Source: an uncultured Holophagaceae bacterium
Lineage (GTDB): Bacteria; Acidobacteriota; Holophagae; Holophagales; Holophagaceae
Reading direction: 5' to 3'
Length of the DNA: 64,000 nt
Assembly: GCA_903884655.1 (NCBI GenBank)
Contig: CAISFO010000056.1
Location: forward strand, 1-64,000
Of the stretch, positions 32,950 to 44,082 are shown in pieces. Position 1 is the stretch's first letter; each line of letters starts with the position of its first letter. The notes under the pieces were generated by a model, which was given only the letters and a program-made list of their open reading frames with translations, had not been told where the DNA came from and did no database searches. Made by a program: the position numbers and the translations under genes.

Positions 32950-35727
32950 TTAGAAGCCGAGACGCGCGCCCAGCTGGATGCGGCGCCCTTGCTCGACGGA
33001 GCCAGGGATGCCGTAGCTGCTGCTGTTGATGCGCTCAGAAGAGTAGGCGAGGGTCGTGCCGGTGTTCGTGACGTTGAACATCTGCCCGAAAAGCTCGAGT
33101 TTGGCCTTGGCGGAGAGCTTGATGTCCTTGCTTATCCGCATGTCCAGGAGGTGTTCGCTGGGGTACTTTTCGCTGCCCCGGGGTTCCACGAACACATATG
33201 ACCGAACACCCTGATAGTTCTTCGGCGTGCGGGCGTAGGGCGTGTAGCGCTGACCGCTGAGGTAGGTGAAGTTCATGGCCAGTTTCATGTCCCAGGGCAG
33301 CTTGACCATGCCTCTGATCTTGCCTTCGTAATCGTTGTAGCCCGGCAACAGGCCATAGGAATTGATGAGGAAATTGGGACTTTCATAGGGGGCCCAGCCG
33401 TCGTAGCCATCCGACTCGCCCACGTTTCCGTAGCGCCGTGCGCGGGTGAAGCTGGCGTTCATGCTCCAGTCGTCCATCCACTTGCGCTCGATGACCAGGG
33501 TCGCGGCCCCATAGTTCCGCTTGGCCGTCGGCTCCGTGGTGACCAGCCAGTTGTTGCCGTTCGGATTATTGGGATCCACATTTGACTTCCACCAGGTCAG
33601 ATCCTGATCGACGCCATGGTTCGTATACTGACCAGCCGCGACGGCCCAGATGCCGGTGGCATTGGGCCCCGAGGTGATGTCGGCCATGTCCTTCCGAACC
33701 AGGATGTCCTTCTGCTGGCGGAAGACCCAGGTCGCGGACACCCTCCAGGGGCCCTCGAATTTGTGGTCGAAGGACAGGGTCGTTTCTTCGGTGTAGGGCT
33801 GCTTGGCGTTGGGATCCACTGGCGAGATATTGTTGGAGGAATAGGAGATGTTGCCGGAGCTCAAATCGGGAGTGCGGCCCTGGGTTGGGTCTGTGTAGCG
33901 GTTTGCAGGGGTCGTCAGAGGATTGAAGTCGTTCCCCTGCCAGTAGTACTCCGTCATCTTGGGGATCCATGCCTGGTAAGTGCGGTCCACAAACCAGGAG
34001 GAGAAGGCCGCGTAGTATTTGCCCCAGTGGAATTTGAGGAGATTCTTCTGGTCCGCGGTAAGGGCGAGGGAGCCACCGAAGCGGGGGGCGGCGACCTGCT
34101 TGTCCCAGATGTTGCTGGACTGTCCGTAGCCGCGGGCTGTGTATTTCTCAAATCGGATGCCCGGTTGCAACGTCAGGCGGTCGCTCACGGTCCAGTTGTC
34201 CTGGAGGTAGAGGGCCGAGCGATTGCTGTGCATCTTGATGTTGTAGCCGCCGCCCGTGTCGAAGTAATCAGGGGTGACGAGCCCGGGCGTATTGCCCTCG
34301 TAGGCGTAGAACTGCATGCCGCCCGTGGGGAGCTTGACATCTTCGTTGGAAGCCTGGGCCTGCTCGAGGCCGAAGCGGAAGGCGTGAGAGTCGCCTGGTA
34401 CGATGAGGCTGGTCCGGAAGAAGTCGAGGGTGACGGCCCCTTCGATGCGGGCCCGGTAGTTGTTCCGATACCACTGGTTGTTACCGAAATAGTCCAGGGT
34501 AGTGGTCGTCAGACTGCCCTCGGCGTTCAGGCTGGGCTGGCTGCCATTGTTGGGGCGCTCCTCGTAGTTACCCGAATAGCCAGACACCTTGGCCGTCAGG
34601 ACGGTGCTGGTGTTCAGGGTCTGGGTCCAAATGACGTTGAAGAGGCGGTCCGGCGCGATCTGGTTGTGGGAGGCGATGGGTTGAACGGTGTTGTCGATTC
34701 CCTTGTTCGTCTCTGGCAAGGCATCGTATTCCAGGAGCGTCTCCAGGGTGGCGTCCGGGGTGGCCTGCCAGGTGAACTTGGCCAGGAGATTCCTGTAGCT
34801 GCGGGATACGCCGGCCAAGGCGCCGATGGGGGTCTCCTGGTTCTGGCTTGCCCAGGCCGAGACAAAGTACCAGAGCTTATCCTTGATGATGGGGCCCCCG
34901 ACGTTGATGGCGGCGTCGTAGGATTTACCGGGCAGGACATCGCGGTTCAGACCTGGATAGCGGTTGGAGGACTTGGCTTCCCAGTTCGAGTCGGCGTAGT
35001 AGACGTTGAAGGTGCCTGACAAGTCATTGCCGCCACGCTTGACCAGGGCGTTGGTATAGCCACCATTGAAATTGCCATATTCCGCCGCGGCGCCAATACC
35101 GCCCACCTGTACTTCGCTGAACCAGTCAGGGTTGGCGTAGAGCCACTGGCTGTTGCCGGAGACATCGCCGATGTTCATGCCGTCCATGAGCCAGGCATTC
35201 TCGCCGGTGTCGCCGCCCCAGGCCGCCTTGCCGTTCACGCCAGGTGTGAGGTTCATGATGCCTGACATGGATCGGTCGACGGGAAGCGTGGCCAAGTCCT
35301 CGGTGCTGTAGTTCTGGGTCAGGCTGGTGGTGGCGACATCCTCCGAAGCACCTGCGATCACCTCGACGGTAGCGGAAGCGGCAGCGGCAAACTTCCAGTT
35401 CAGAGTGGACGTCTTTCCCAGTTCGAGGGTCTCGTTGCTGACAAGGGTCGTGAGGCCGGGGGCCTCGACGACGATTCGGTACTTGCCGGGGGCCAGCATT
35501 GGCACGCGGTAGGTGCCATTCTCGGCTGTGCGGACGACCCGCTCGCCACCGATGAGGGAGGCCGAACTCAAGCGCACCGTGGCATTGGCCATGGGCACGC
35601 CCTTCGGGCTCTTGACGACGCCGGTGAGGGCGGCCGTGGTGTTGCTCTGGGCTATCAAGGCCACAGGACACGCTATGAGCGCCAAGATGATCGCGCTGAA
35701 CCTACGGTTGCCAGAACTGCTATTCAT
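32950..35727 (-). CDS. TonB-dependent receptor with carboxypeptidase-like N-terminal domain (Oar type)
   Basis: Outer-membrane receptor of 925 aa. The signal peptide ends at LIAQ. A CarboxypepD_reg-like domain (about 35-115; ALTGVVKSPKGVPMANATVRL, NGTYRVPMLAPGKYRIVV) comes next. A plug follows (DVATTSLTQNYSTEDLATLPVDRS, AWLMDGMNIGD) and then a 22-strand barrel ending in Phe. This Oar-like form is abundant in Acidobacteriota and Myxococcota. Its place ahead of exported peptidases suggests uptake of peptides or cyanophycin pieces (inference). ATG 35727 precedes a good signal peptide, with a G-rich run in place of a clear ribosome site. Confidence 0.9.
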   Translation of the reverse strand: MNSSSGNRRFSAIILALIACPVALIAQSNTTAALTGVVKSPKGVPMANATVRLSSASLIGGERVVRTAENGTYRVPMLAPGKYRIVVEAPGLTTLVSNETLELGKTSTLNWKFAAAASATVEVIAGASEDVATTSLTQNYSTEDLATLPVDRSMSGIMNLTPGVNGKAAWGGDTGENAWLMDGMNIGDVSGNSQWLYANPDWFSEVQVGGIGAAAEYGNFNGGYTNALVKRGGNDLSGTFNVYYADSNWEAKSSNRYPGLNRDVLPGKSYDAAINVGGPIIKDKLWYFVSAWASQNQETPIGALAGVSRSYRNLLAKFTWQATPDATLETLLEYDALPETNKGIDNTVQPIASHNQIAPDRLFNVIWTQTLNTSTVLTAKVSGYSGNYEERPNNGSQPSLNAEGSLTTTTLDYFGNNQWYRNNYRARIEGAVTLDFFRTSLIVPGDSHAFRFGLEQAQASNEDVKLPTGGMQFYAYEGNTPGLVTPDYFDTGGGYNIKMHSNRSALYLQDNWTVSDRLTLQPGIRFEKYTARGYGQSSNIWDKQVAAPRFGGSLALTADQKNLLKFHWGKYYAAFSSWFVDRTYQAWIPKMTEYYWQGNDFNPLTTPANRYTDPTQGRTPDLSSGNISYSSNNISPVDPNAKQPYTEETTLSFDHKFEGPWRVSATWVFRQQKDILVRKDMADITSGPNATGIWAVAAGQYTNHGVDQDLTWWKSNVDPNNPNGNNWLVTTEPTAKRNYGAATLVIERKWMDDWSMNASFTRARRYGNVGESDGYDGWAPYESPNFLINSYGLLPGYNDYEGKIRGMVKLPWDMKLAMNFTYLSGQRYTPYARTPKNYQGVRSYVFVEPRGSEKYPSEHLLDMRISKDIKLSAKAKLELFGQMFNVTNTGTTLAYSSERINSSSYGIPGSVEQGRRIQLGARLGF

Positions 35728-35752
35728 GACGCCCCCCCCCAAAGGTGAAAAG

Positions 35753-35810
35753 ATTGATGAGCAAAAAGTAATGCTCTGGATCTATGCGAGTCAAGTTTTT
35801 TTTCATCAAT
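35753..35810 (-). promoter_or_regulatory. promoter of the TonB receptor flanked by an 8-bp inverted repeat
   Basis: On the minus strand, TTGACT (35794-35789) and TACTTT (35770-35765) are 18 bp apart, a fair sigma70 promoter for the receptor gene. ATTGATGA (35753-35760) and TCATCAAT (35803-35810) form exact inverted arms on either side. They could be operators for the RpiR regulator encoded just upstream (inference). Confidence 0.5.
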
Positions 35811-35888
35811 TTCGGCACAACCCGGAACCTTCTCCTGGACCAAGGCAAGGCCCTGGGCGTGGTCGACGGGTTGTGATGAAACCTGGAC

Positions 35889-36731
35889 TCAGGTGCGAGG
35901 AGCCTTCCAGGGCGTCACCTGCTCCACCTCGCGCAGCTTGTTCAGGGCTCGCTGGGGGGCCTGGCTGGCGATGGAGGTGGCGATGGCGTGGGCCAGGATG
36001 TTGAAGGTGGTGAGGCTGTGGGTATAGAGCAGGTTCTCGCCGGGAATGGGCAGAAGCAGGGTGGCCACCTTGGCCAGAGGGGACGTGATGCTGTCGGTGA
36101 ACACCAGGACAGGGATGCCCCGCTTGCGGGCATAGGCGGCGGCGTCCAGGGTCTCCTGAGAATAGGGCGTGATGCTGATGGCGATGAGGAGATCCTTGGG
36201 CCCCAGCAGGCCCACCTGGGTGGCGAAATCCGCAGGGTTGCCCTCCATGACCGGCAGGTCGATGTTGATGAGCAGGTAGGCGAACTGGCGGGTCATGAGC
36301 GCAGAGACGCCATCGCCGATGGCCAGCCGGATGCGGCTGATCTTCAGCAGCTTCACGACTTTCTGGAGAAGGTCTTCATCGATGGCCTGGAGCAGGATCT
36401 CGAGGTTCTTGACGTCCCGCCGGGCCACTTCCAGCAGGGTGGCCGAAGCCTGCACGGGGGCCTGCAGGAACTGCTCGTCGCGACCATAGTGCTTCTTGGC
36501 CGCGCTCACCAGGGCCTTCCGCATCTCCAGGTAACCGGAGTAGTCCAGCTTTTTGGCGAAGCGCACCACGGTGGCCACGCAGGTCTTGGATTTCTCGGCC
36601 AGTTCCTCAACGCCCCAGAGGGGCGCCTCGTTCATGTTGGCGATGAGGCAGTCCGCGATCTGCCGCTGGCTGGGGGACAAGCCCTTGGCACTGTGGAGGC
36701 GGTTCAGGAGGGGACTCTTCGACGATGCCAT
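35889..36731 (-). CDS. RpiR-family transcription regulator
   Basis: Regulator of 280 aa: N-terminal HTH_6 domain (about 1-78; LSPSQRQIADCLIAN, VEELAEKSKTCVATVVRFAKKLDYSGYLEMRKAL) and C-terminal SIS domain (about 120-260; RIRLAIGDGVSALMTRQFAYLL, DLLIAISITPYSQETLDAA, VFTDSITSPLAKVA). SIS usually binds a phosphosugar, but RpiR proteins near peptide genes are known to take other ligands. ATG 36731 begins the conserved region; the frame runs on upstream into non-conserved sequence. It is 161 bp upstream of the receptor gene on the same strand and probably controls the cluster. Confidence 0.9.
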   Translation of the reverse strand: MASSKSPLLNRLHSAKGLSPSQRQIADCLIANMNEAPLWGVEELAEKSKTCVATVVRFAKKLDYSGYLEMRKALVSAAKKHYGRDEQFLQAPVQASATLLEVARRDVKNLEILLQAIDEDLLQKVVKLLKISRIRLAIGDGVSALMTRQFAYLLINIDLPVMEGNPADFATQVGLLGPKDLLIAISITPYSQETLDAAAYARKRGIPVLVFTDSITSPLAKVATLLLPIPGENLLYTHSLTTFNILAHAIATSIASQAPQRALNKLREVEQVTPWKAPRT

Positions 36732-36750
36732 GGGACTAAGGGTAGCAAGG

Positions 36751-37947
36751 TCAGGAAGGCGGCTGGATCTCGCGGGCCTCCACGAAGCCCGCGAGTCGCT
36801 CCAGAGCTTCATCCAGCGCCCGTCGCCTGGCCTTGGTGGCCTTGATGCCCGACTCCCACCAGAGGCCCTTGATCTCCAGGAGGGCTCGGTCCCGGTGGAG
36901 CTTGGGATCCAGGCGACCCACGAGTCGCTCCCCCTCGAGGATGGGCAGCACGAAATAGCCGTACTGGCGCTTGGGTTCGGGCACGAAGGCTTCGAAGCGG
37001 TAGTCAAAGCCGAAGCGGCGCAAGGCCCGCGCGCGGTCCCGGAGGATGGGATCAAAGGGGCAGAGCAGACGGGTGCGCGCTGGGGCCTCTGGCAGCTTGG
37101 CCAGCCGAGCCTCCCAGTCCGCCAGGGCGAAGGCGGGGCGCAACTCCCCATCAGCACTTTCGACCTGGACCGGTACGATGCGTCCCGCCTTCAGGGCGGC
37201 GGTGCACCACTGCTTGGCCTCCGCGACCTCGAGGCTGGCCCAGAAGTCGGCCAGCTCCTTGGGCGTGAAGACCCATAGCCGCTCGGCAGCGCTGGTGCAG
37301 GCCCAGTCCTGGTGCTCGGTCGGGGCAGGGCAGGGCAGGGCGTGGAGTTCCGGGAAGACCCGTTCCGTGAGGTCGTAGAGCTTCTGGAAGCCCTCGCGGC
37401 GGGGCACCACCAGCTCGCCCGTGCGCCAGAGGAAGTCCAGGGCGGCCTTTTGCGGCTTCCAACCCCACCAGGGGCCGCGCTTCTCCGAGTGTTCGAAGTC
37501 CGAGGAGCGCAGGGGGCCTTCCTCTTCGATGCGCTGCTTCACACCTGCCACCACCTGGGCCCCGTCCGTGCCCCGGAAGTGATGCTGCCACCAGGCGTGG
37601 GCCAGGAGGCGCTTCCGGTCCCGCTGGAAGCGGGGCTTCCAGTGGGGGAAGTGGGTCGTGGGAATGGCTGAGGCATCATGCGTGAAGGCTTCGAAGAGGC
37701 TGCGCTTTCCCTCCAGCAACTGCTTCAGCTGCTCGGGCCGGTAGCCGTCCAGGCGGCTGAAGAGCGTGAGGTCGTGGGCCCGGGCCAGGACATTGATGGT
37801 GTCCACCTGCACAAAGCCCAGGCGCTCCACCAGGGACTGAACGGATGCCGTGGTGGCCCGCCTGGTGGGATCCGCCAGCAGCCCCTGGGCCCCCAGGAGC
37901 ATACGCCGGGCGGCGGCGGCGGGGATGGTGGGCAGAGGGTTGGACAC
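36751..37947 (-). CDS. YcaQ-like winged-helix DNA glycosylase family protein
   Basis: Protein of 398 aa of the HTH_42/YcaQ (AlkX) family, which unhooks DNA interstrand crosslinks. Conserved pieces are LGFVQVDTINVLARAHDLTLFSR (with the Q-x-D catalytic motif of the family), EAFTHDASAIP, WWGWKPQKAALDFLWRTGEL, LLCPFDPILRDR and FDYRFEAFVPEPKRQYGYFVLP. Its 3' end lies 19 bp from the RpiR gene start on the same strand. No other repair gene is near. Confidence 0.85.
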   Translation of the reverse strand: MSNPLPTIPAAAARRMLLGAQGLLADPTRRATTASVQSLVERLGFVQVDTINVLARAHDLTLFSRLDGYRPEQLKQLLEGKRSLFEAFTHDASAIPTTHFPHWKPRFQRDRKRLLAHAWWQHHFRGTDGAQVVAGVKQRIEEEGPLRSSDFEHSEKRGPWWGWKPQKAALDFLWRTGELVVPRREGFQKLYDLTERVFPELHALPCPAPTEHQDWACTSAAERLWVFTPKELADFWASLEVAEAKQWCTAALKAGRIVPVQVESADGELRPAFALADWEARLAKLPEAPARTRLLCPFDPILRDRARALRRFGFDYRFEAFVPEPKRQYGYFVLPILEGERLVGRLDPKLHRDRALLEIKGLWWESGIKATKARRRALDEALERLAGFVEAREIQPPS

Positions 37948-37961
37948 GGTCCAACACTAAC

Positions 37962-39497
37962 CTACAGCTTGAACCTCTGCACGAGCCCCCGCAGCCGCTC
38001 CGAGATCTGGGACAGCTCCTCGGCGGTGTGGCTGATCTCGGTGACGGTGGCGGCGAGTTGATGGGTGGCGGCGGCATTCTGCTGGAGCCGGTCCGAGGTC
38101 TCCTCCATGAGGCTGTTCACCTCGCGGCTGGCCTCGCCCTGGCCACGGCTGAGCGCGGCCACATCCGCCACTTGGCTCGTGACTTCCTGGATGCGCTCCC
38201 GGATGGAGCCCAGGTGGCCCAGGGTGTTGGCCACGCTTTCGGTGCCCTTGGTCACCGCCTCCTCGGTCTGGTCTGTGAGGCCGCGAATCCTGGTGGCGGC
38301 GGTGGCGCAGCGCTCCGCCAGCTTGCGGACTTCCTCGGCTACCACCGTGAAGCCTTTGCCCTGGGCCCCGGCCTTGGCGGCCTCGATGGCAGCGTTGAGG
38401 CTCAGGAGGTTGGTCTGGCGGGCGATATCCTGGATGACCTGGACGGCCCCGATGATCTGGCCTGTGGCCTCCCGGATGGCGGCAATGCCCCCCTCCGCAT
38501 CCTTGCCGGCCCGGGCGCCGTCCTCGGTGTCCTGGGCGGCGGCCTGGGTACGGGCAGCGGTGGCCAGAGCGTTCTCGTCCAAGTGGCTGACGTTGACGCC
38601 CAGACGGCGGATGGAGTCCTGCACGCTGGCACCGGCCCGGTTCAGGTCCTCGCCCACCTTGGCCGTGTCCTCCACGGTGCGTGAGATCTGGGTCGCGCTG
38701 GCGGCCAGTTCTGTGGCTCCCGAAGCCACCTCGTCGGAGGCAGCCTCCACCTCGCGCAGGGCCTGGTTGAGGCGGCCCACCATGCCATTGAAGAGGGCAG
38801 CCTGAGTGGCGATCTCATCGCCGGAGCTGGCCTCGGCGTGCACCGTGAAGTCCCCTTCGGCCACGGCGGCGATGGAGCGACCCAGGGCCTCCATGGGCCG
38901 GAGGATGACTCGGCGCATGAAGTAGGCCGTGAGCCCGCCCATGAACAGGAGCGTCACCAGGCCCAGCAGCCCAGAGCCGAGTTGGAAGTCGCGTTTCTGC
39001 CGCTCCAGTTCCGCCGTGGACTGGGACATGCCGAAGACAGCCACGAAATCCCCGGACTTGCGGCCGTCGAAGGACGTCATGCCCAGGGCCTGGTGGCAGG
39101 CGATGCAGCCGTCCTGGAGGCGGCCCGGGGAAAGCACGTAGGTCCAGGCGGCCCCGTCGGGACCGGCGTAGCTGCCCTTGAAGTCCGTCAGGTCCGGCTG
39201 GGCCCGGAAGGCTTCCACAGCGGCCTGTTCGACCGCCCGCTGCCCGGCTGGGCTCTGGGGAATGGCCGTGAGCGCCACCCGGTGGAAGACCATGCCCACC
39301 TTCTTGCAGTAGGCCTCTGCCTCCCAGTGCAGCATGAAGCGGGAATTGATGCCCATGGCCCGGAGGTTGTCCTCGAAGGCCAGCCGCAGCCGTGTGGACT
39401 GAAGCCCTCCCACCAGGAGGGTGACGCCCAGGAAGAGCAGCGCCAGGGCTGTGCCGAGGGGGACGAAAAACTTGAGGGCGAGGCTGCGCTTGGGCAC
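37962..39497 (-). CDS. chemoreceptor with c-type-heme (Tll0287-like/DUF3365) sensor domain
   Basis: Chemotaxis receptor of 511 aa. Span 1 is about 9-31. The periplasmic domain (about 35-180) carries one CxxCH at residues 131-135 (CIACH) within a Tll0287-like fold (FAVFGMSQ-type end), so covalent heme c is expected. Span 2 is about 183-205, followed by HAMP and the signalling domain with [20 protein letters not shown] and [14 protein letters not shown] heme sensor suggests response to redox potential, oxygen or NO, which fits a respiratory organism. It may guide movement toward electron acceptors (inference). Confidence 0.9.
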   Translation of the reverse strand: MPKRSLALKFFVPLGTALALLFLGVTLLVGGLQSTRLRLAFEDNLRAMGINSRFMLHWEAEAYCKKVGMVFHRVALTAIPQSPAGQRAVEQAAVEAFRAQPDLTDFKGSYAGPDGAAWTYVLSPGRLQDGCIACHQALGMTSFDGRKSGDFVAVFGMSQSTAELERQKRDFQLGSGLLGLVTLLFMGGLTAYFMRRVILRPMEALGRSIAAVAEGDFTVHAEASSGDEIATQAALFNGMVGRLNQALREVEAASDEVASGATELAASATQISRTVEDTAKVGEDLNRAGASVQDSIRRLGVNVSHLDENALATAARTQAAAQDTEDGARAGKDAEGGIAAIREATGQIIGAVQVIQDIARQTNLLSLNAAIEAAKAGAQGKGFTVVAEEVRKLAERCATAATRIRGLTDQTEEAVTKGTESVANTLGHLGSIRERIQEVTSQVADVAALSRGQGEASREVNSLMEETSDRLQQNAAATHQLAATVTEISHTAEELSQISERLRGLVQRFKL

Positions 39498-39617
39498 AGA
39501 GTCTCCGAAGAAACGGGGTGGTCAAAGCCTACCTCGGCACTTGGGACATGGATCGTTATTTTCAATCCTCCTGACAGCCCTGCCGCCATTCTGGAGAAGG
39601 ATGGTGTGAAAGTTTGT

Positions 39618-42000
<2,383 letters not shown>

Positions 42001-42122
42001 CTGCTGGTAAATCGAGATCGTTGAAAAGCGACAGACAGATCATCAAGATGGTGTTTTCAGCACCAGCCTCCAATCTTGCCTCGGATTCCTCCGCCCGGGT
42101 TTCGACCCAAAGGATGCGCCCC

Positions 42123-42326
42123 ATGGAACTCACCTGGATCACGATCGCCGCCAGCCTGGCGATGGGTTCCGCGGCGGCCTTCTTCTTCATCTACGCGGTC
42201 AAGCGGAACTGGATGCAGGATCTCGAAGAATCGAAGTACCAGGTTTTCTGGTCCGACGCGCAGGACATGAAACGGGTGAAACCCACTCAGGAGACGGCCG
42301 ATGGCAGTCAATCTAAAGCGAAGTAG
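42123..42326 (+). CDS. CcoS-like small membrane protein
   Basis: Protein of 67 aa with one span (about 4-24) followed by [26 protein letters not shown], the CcoS pattern (span, then a basic-aromatic turn and a xLExxxYxVxxDD tail). CcoS is needed for metal/heme insertion into cbb3 oxidases. ATG 42123 is chosen because AAAGGA is 8 bp upstream; in-frame ATG 42114 overlaps that site. First gene of the operon; the Rieske gene overlaps its end by 26 bp. Confidence 0.65.
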   Translation: MELTWITIAASLAMGSAAAFFFIYAVKRNWMQDLEESKYQVFWSDAQDMKRVKPTQETADGSQSKAK

Positions 42327-42792
42327 CGGGGAGGATTCCGACGGGGGCAAGACCTCCCGTCGACGGATGCTCGGTTGGCTGACTGGCGTGGGCCTCTTCG
42401 GGTCCGCGGGCCTCAGCGCCGTATCCAACTTCGTCTTCATCAAGCCGCGGGCGACCTATGGCCAGCCGCAGCGCTTCAGCGTGGGCAAGCCCGAGGATTT
42501 CCCCGAAGGCACGCGCTCGGTCCTGGGCGCCCGGGGCATCTGCATCGTGCGCGAGGGCACCAAGCTGGCGGCCATCTCGACCACCTGCACCCACCTGGGT
42601 TGCACCGTGGCCTCGGCCGAAACCGGCTTCGCCTGCCCCTGCCACGGTTCGCGTTTCGATCCCGACGGCAACGTCACCGGGGGGCCCGCACCCCGGCCGC
42701 TGCCCTGGTTCCAGGTCACCCTCGCCCCTAACGGCGAGATCGAAGTGGACAAGGACATTGAAATTACGCCTGGGAGCTACCTGACCCTATGA
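42301..42792 (+). CDS. Rieske 2Fe-2S protein of a cytochrome bc complex
   Basis: Protein of 163 aa. The Tat-type N-terminus has [16 protein letters not shown] and acts as an uncleaved anchor. The Rieske domain has CTHLGC (about 97-102) and CPCHGSRFD (about 116-124), giving the two Cys and two His cluster ligands plus the bridging cysteines. It passes electrons from quinol at cytochrome b to cytochrome c in the periplasm. ATGA overlap with the cytochrome b gene. Confidence 0.93.
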   Translation: MAVNLKRSSGEDSDGGKTSRRRMLGWLTGVGLFGSAGLSAVSNFVFIKPRATYGQPQRFSVGKPEDFPEGTRSVLGARGICIVREGTKLAAISTTCTHLGCTVASAETGFACPCHGSRFDPDGNVTGGPAPRPLPWFQVTLAPNGEIEVDKDIEITPGSYLTL

Positions 42793-44072
42793 GCCCTGTG
42801 ACGCCCCCCAAACCCTCCCCCTTCGCCGCGCTGCTGGAACTCCCCGGCAACGTCTGGAAATCCATCTTCCGGAACCCGCTCCCGTCCAATGACCTGGAGC
42901 GCTCGGCCACCAGCTTCACGAACTTCTTCCTGCACATCCATCCCGTGAAGGTGCACAAGAACTCGCTGCGGCCCGCCTACACGTTCGGCCTTGGCCTGAT
43001 CTCGTTCTTCCTGTTCGTGATCCTGATCGTGACGGGCATCCTGCTGATGTTCTACTACGTGCCCTCCACGACCCAGGCCTACGACCAGATGCTGGATCTG
43101 CGAGGCACCGTGGCCTTCGGCACCCTGCTGCGCAATATGCACCGCTGGTCCGCCCACGCCATGGTCGCCGTGGTCTTCCTGCACCTCTGCCGGGTCTTCC
43201 TCACGGGCTCCTACAAGAAGCCCCGCGAGTTCAACTGGGTGGTGGGCGTCATCCTCTTCCTGCTGACCCTGTTCATGAGCTTCACGGGCTACCTGCTGCC
43301 GTGGGATCAGCTGGCCTTCTGGGCCATCACTGTGGGCACGGCCATCGCGGGCTACGCCCCCATCGTGGGCAAGGACATGCAGTTCCTGCTCATGGGCGGC
43401 ACCAGCGTGGGCCAGGAAGCGCTGCTGCGCTTCTATGTGCTTCACGTGGCGGTCCTGCCTTCGGTGCTGGTGCTGGCCATTGCCATCCACTTCTGGCGCA
43501 TCCGCAAGGACGGCGGCCTTTCCCGTTCTGAAGACGCGGACCCTGTCATCAGCCTGGAAGCCATCCCCACCGTGAAGGCCTCGGTGCTGGAGCCCAAGAA
43601 GACCTATGGTCTCCAGGGTCTGGTGCGCGGTCCCCTCACCAAGGTGGGCCAGATCCCGGACAACACTGTGTTCTCTTGGCCCAACCTCTTCCTGGCAGAG
43701 CTGTTCACCTTCGTGGTGACCCTCTCGGCCATTCTCATCGTCTCGCTGCTCTTCAACGCACCGCTGGAGGAGCCGGTCAACGCCCTGCATCCGCCCAACC
43801 CTGCCAAGGCGCCATGGTACTTCCTGGGTCTCCAGGAAATGGTCAGCTACTCGGCCTTCTGGGGCGGCATCGGCGTGCCCACGATCTTCGTCCTGCTGCT
43901 GCTGGGCACCCCCTACCTCGACCGGGGCCCCAAGGGTGTGGGCAAGTGGTTCTCCCGGGACCGGCTGCTGGCGAACACGATCTTCATCACCTTCGTGGTG
44001 GCGAACATCATCTTCGTGATCATCGGCACCTTCTTCCGCGGGGCCAACTGGTCCTTCGTGACCCCCTGGTGA
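42789..44072 (+). CDS. cytochrome b of a bc-type complex
   Basis: Full-length cytochrome b of 427 aa with about 8 spans, both N-terminal (heme) and C-terminal parts in one protein. Heme-ligand histidines are in [20 protein letters not shown] (about 117-136) and [23 protein letters not shown]. The quinol-site [11 protein letters not shown] (in place of PEWY) lies at about 336-346. It is longer than b6 and more like bacterial fused types. Overlaps the Rieske gene and is followed after 10 bp by the cytochrome c gene with GGAG. Confidence 0.92.
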   Translation: MSPVTPPKPSPFAALLELPGNVWKSIFRNPLPSNDLERSATSFTNFFLHIHPVKVHKNSLRPAYTFGLGLISFFLFVILIVTGILLMFYYVPSTTQAYDQMLDLRGTVAFGTLLRNMHRWSAHAMVAVVFLHLCRVFLTGSYKKPREFNWVVGVILFLLTLFMSFTGYLLPWDQLAFWAITVGTAIAGYAPIVGKDMQFLLMGGTSVGQEALLRFYVLHVAVLPSVLVLAIAIHFWRIRKDGGLSRSEDADPVISLEAIPTVKASVLEPKKTYGLQGLVRGPLTKVGQIPDNTVFSWPNLFLAELFTFVVTLSAILIVSLLFNAPLEEPVNALHPPNPAKAPWYFLGLQEMVSYSAFWGGIGVPTIFVLLLLGTPYLDRGPKGVGKWFSRDRLLANTIFITFVVANIIFVIIGTFFRGANWSFVTPW

Positions 44073-44082
44073 GGAGCGCGAC

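Noticed and set aside
33616..35019. 467-aa plus-strand frame inside the TonB receptor
   Set aside because: Antisense shadow; the minus strand has signal peptide, plug and barrel features.
36732..37157. 140-residue N-terminal extension of the RpiR regulator
   Set aside because: Low-complexity Ser/Pro/Arg-rich shadow of the YcaQ gene; HTH_6 begins at the chosen ATG.
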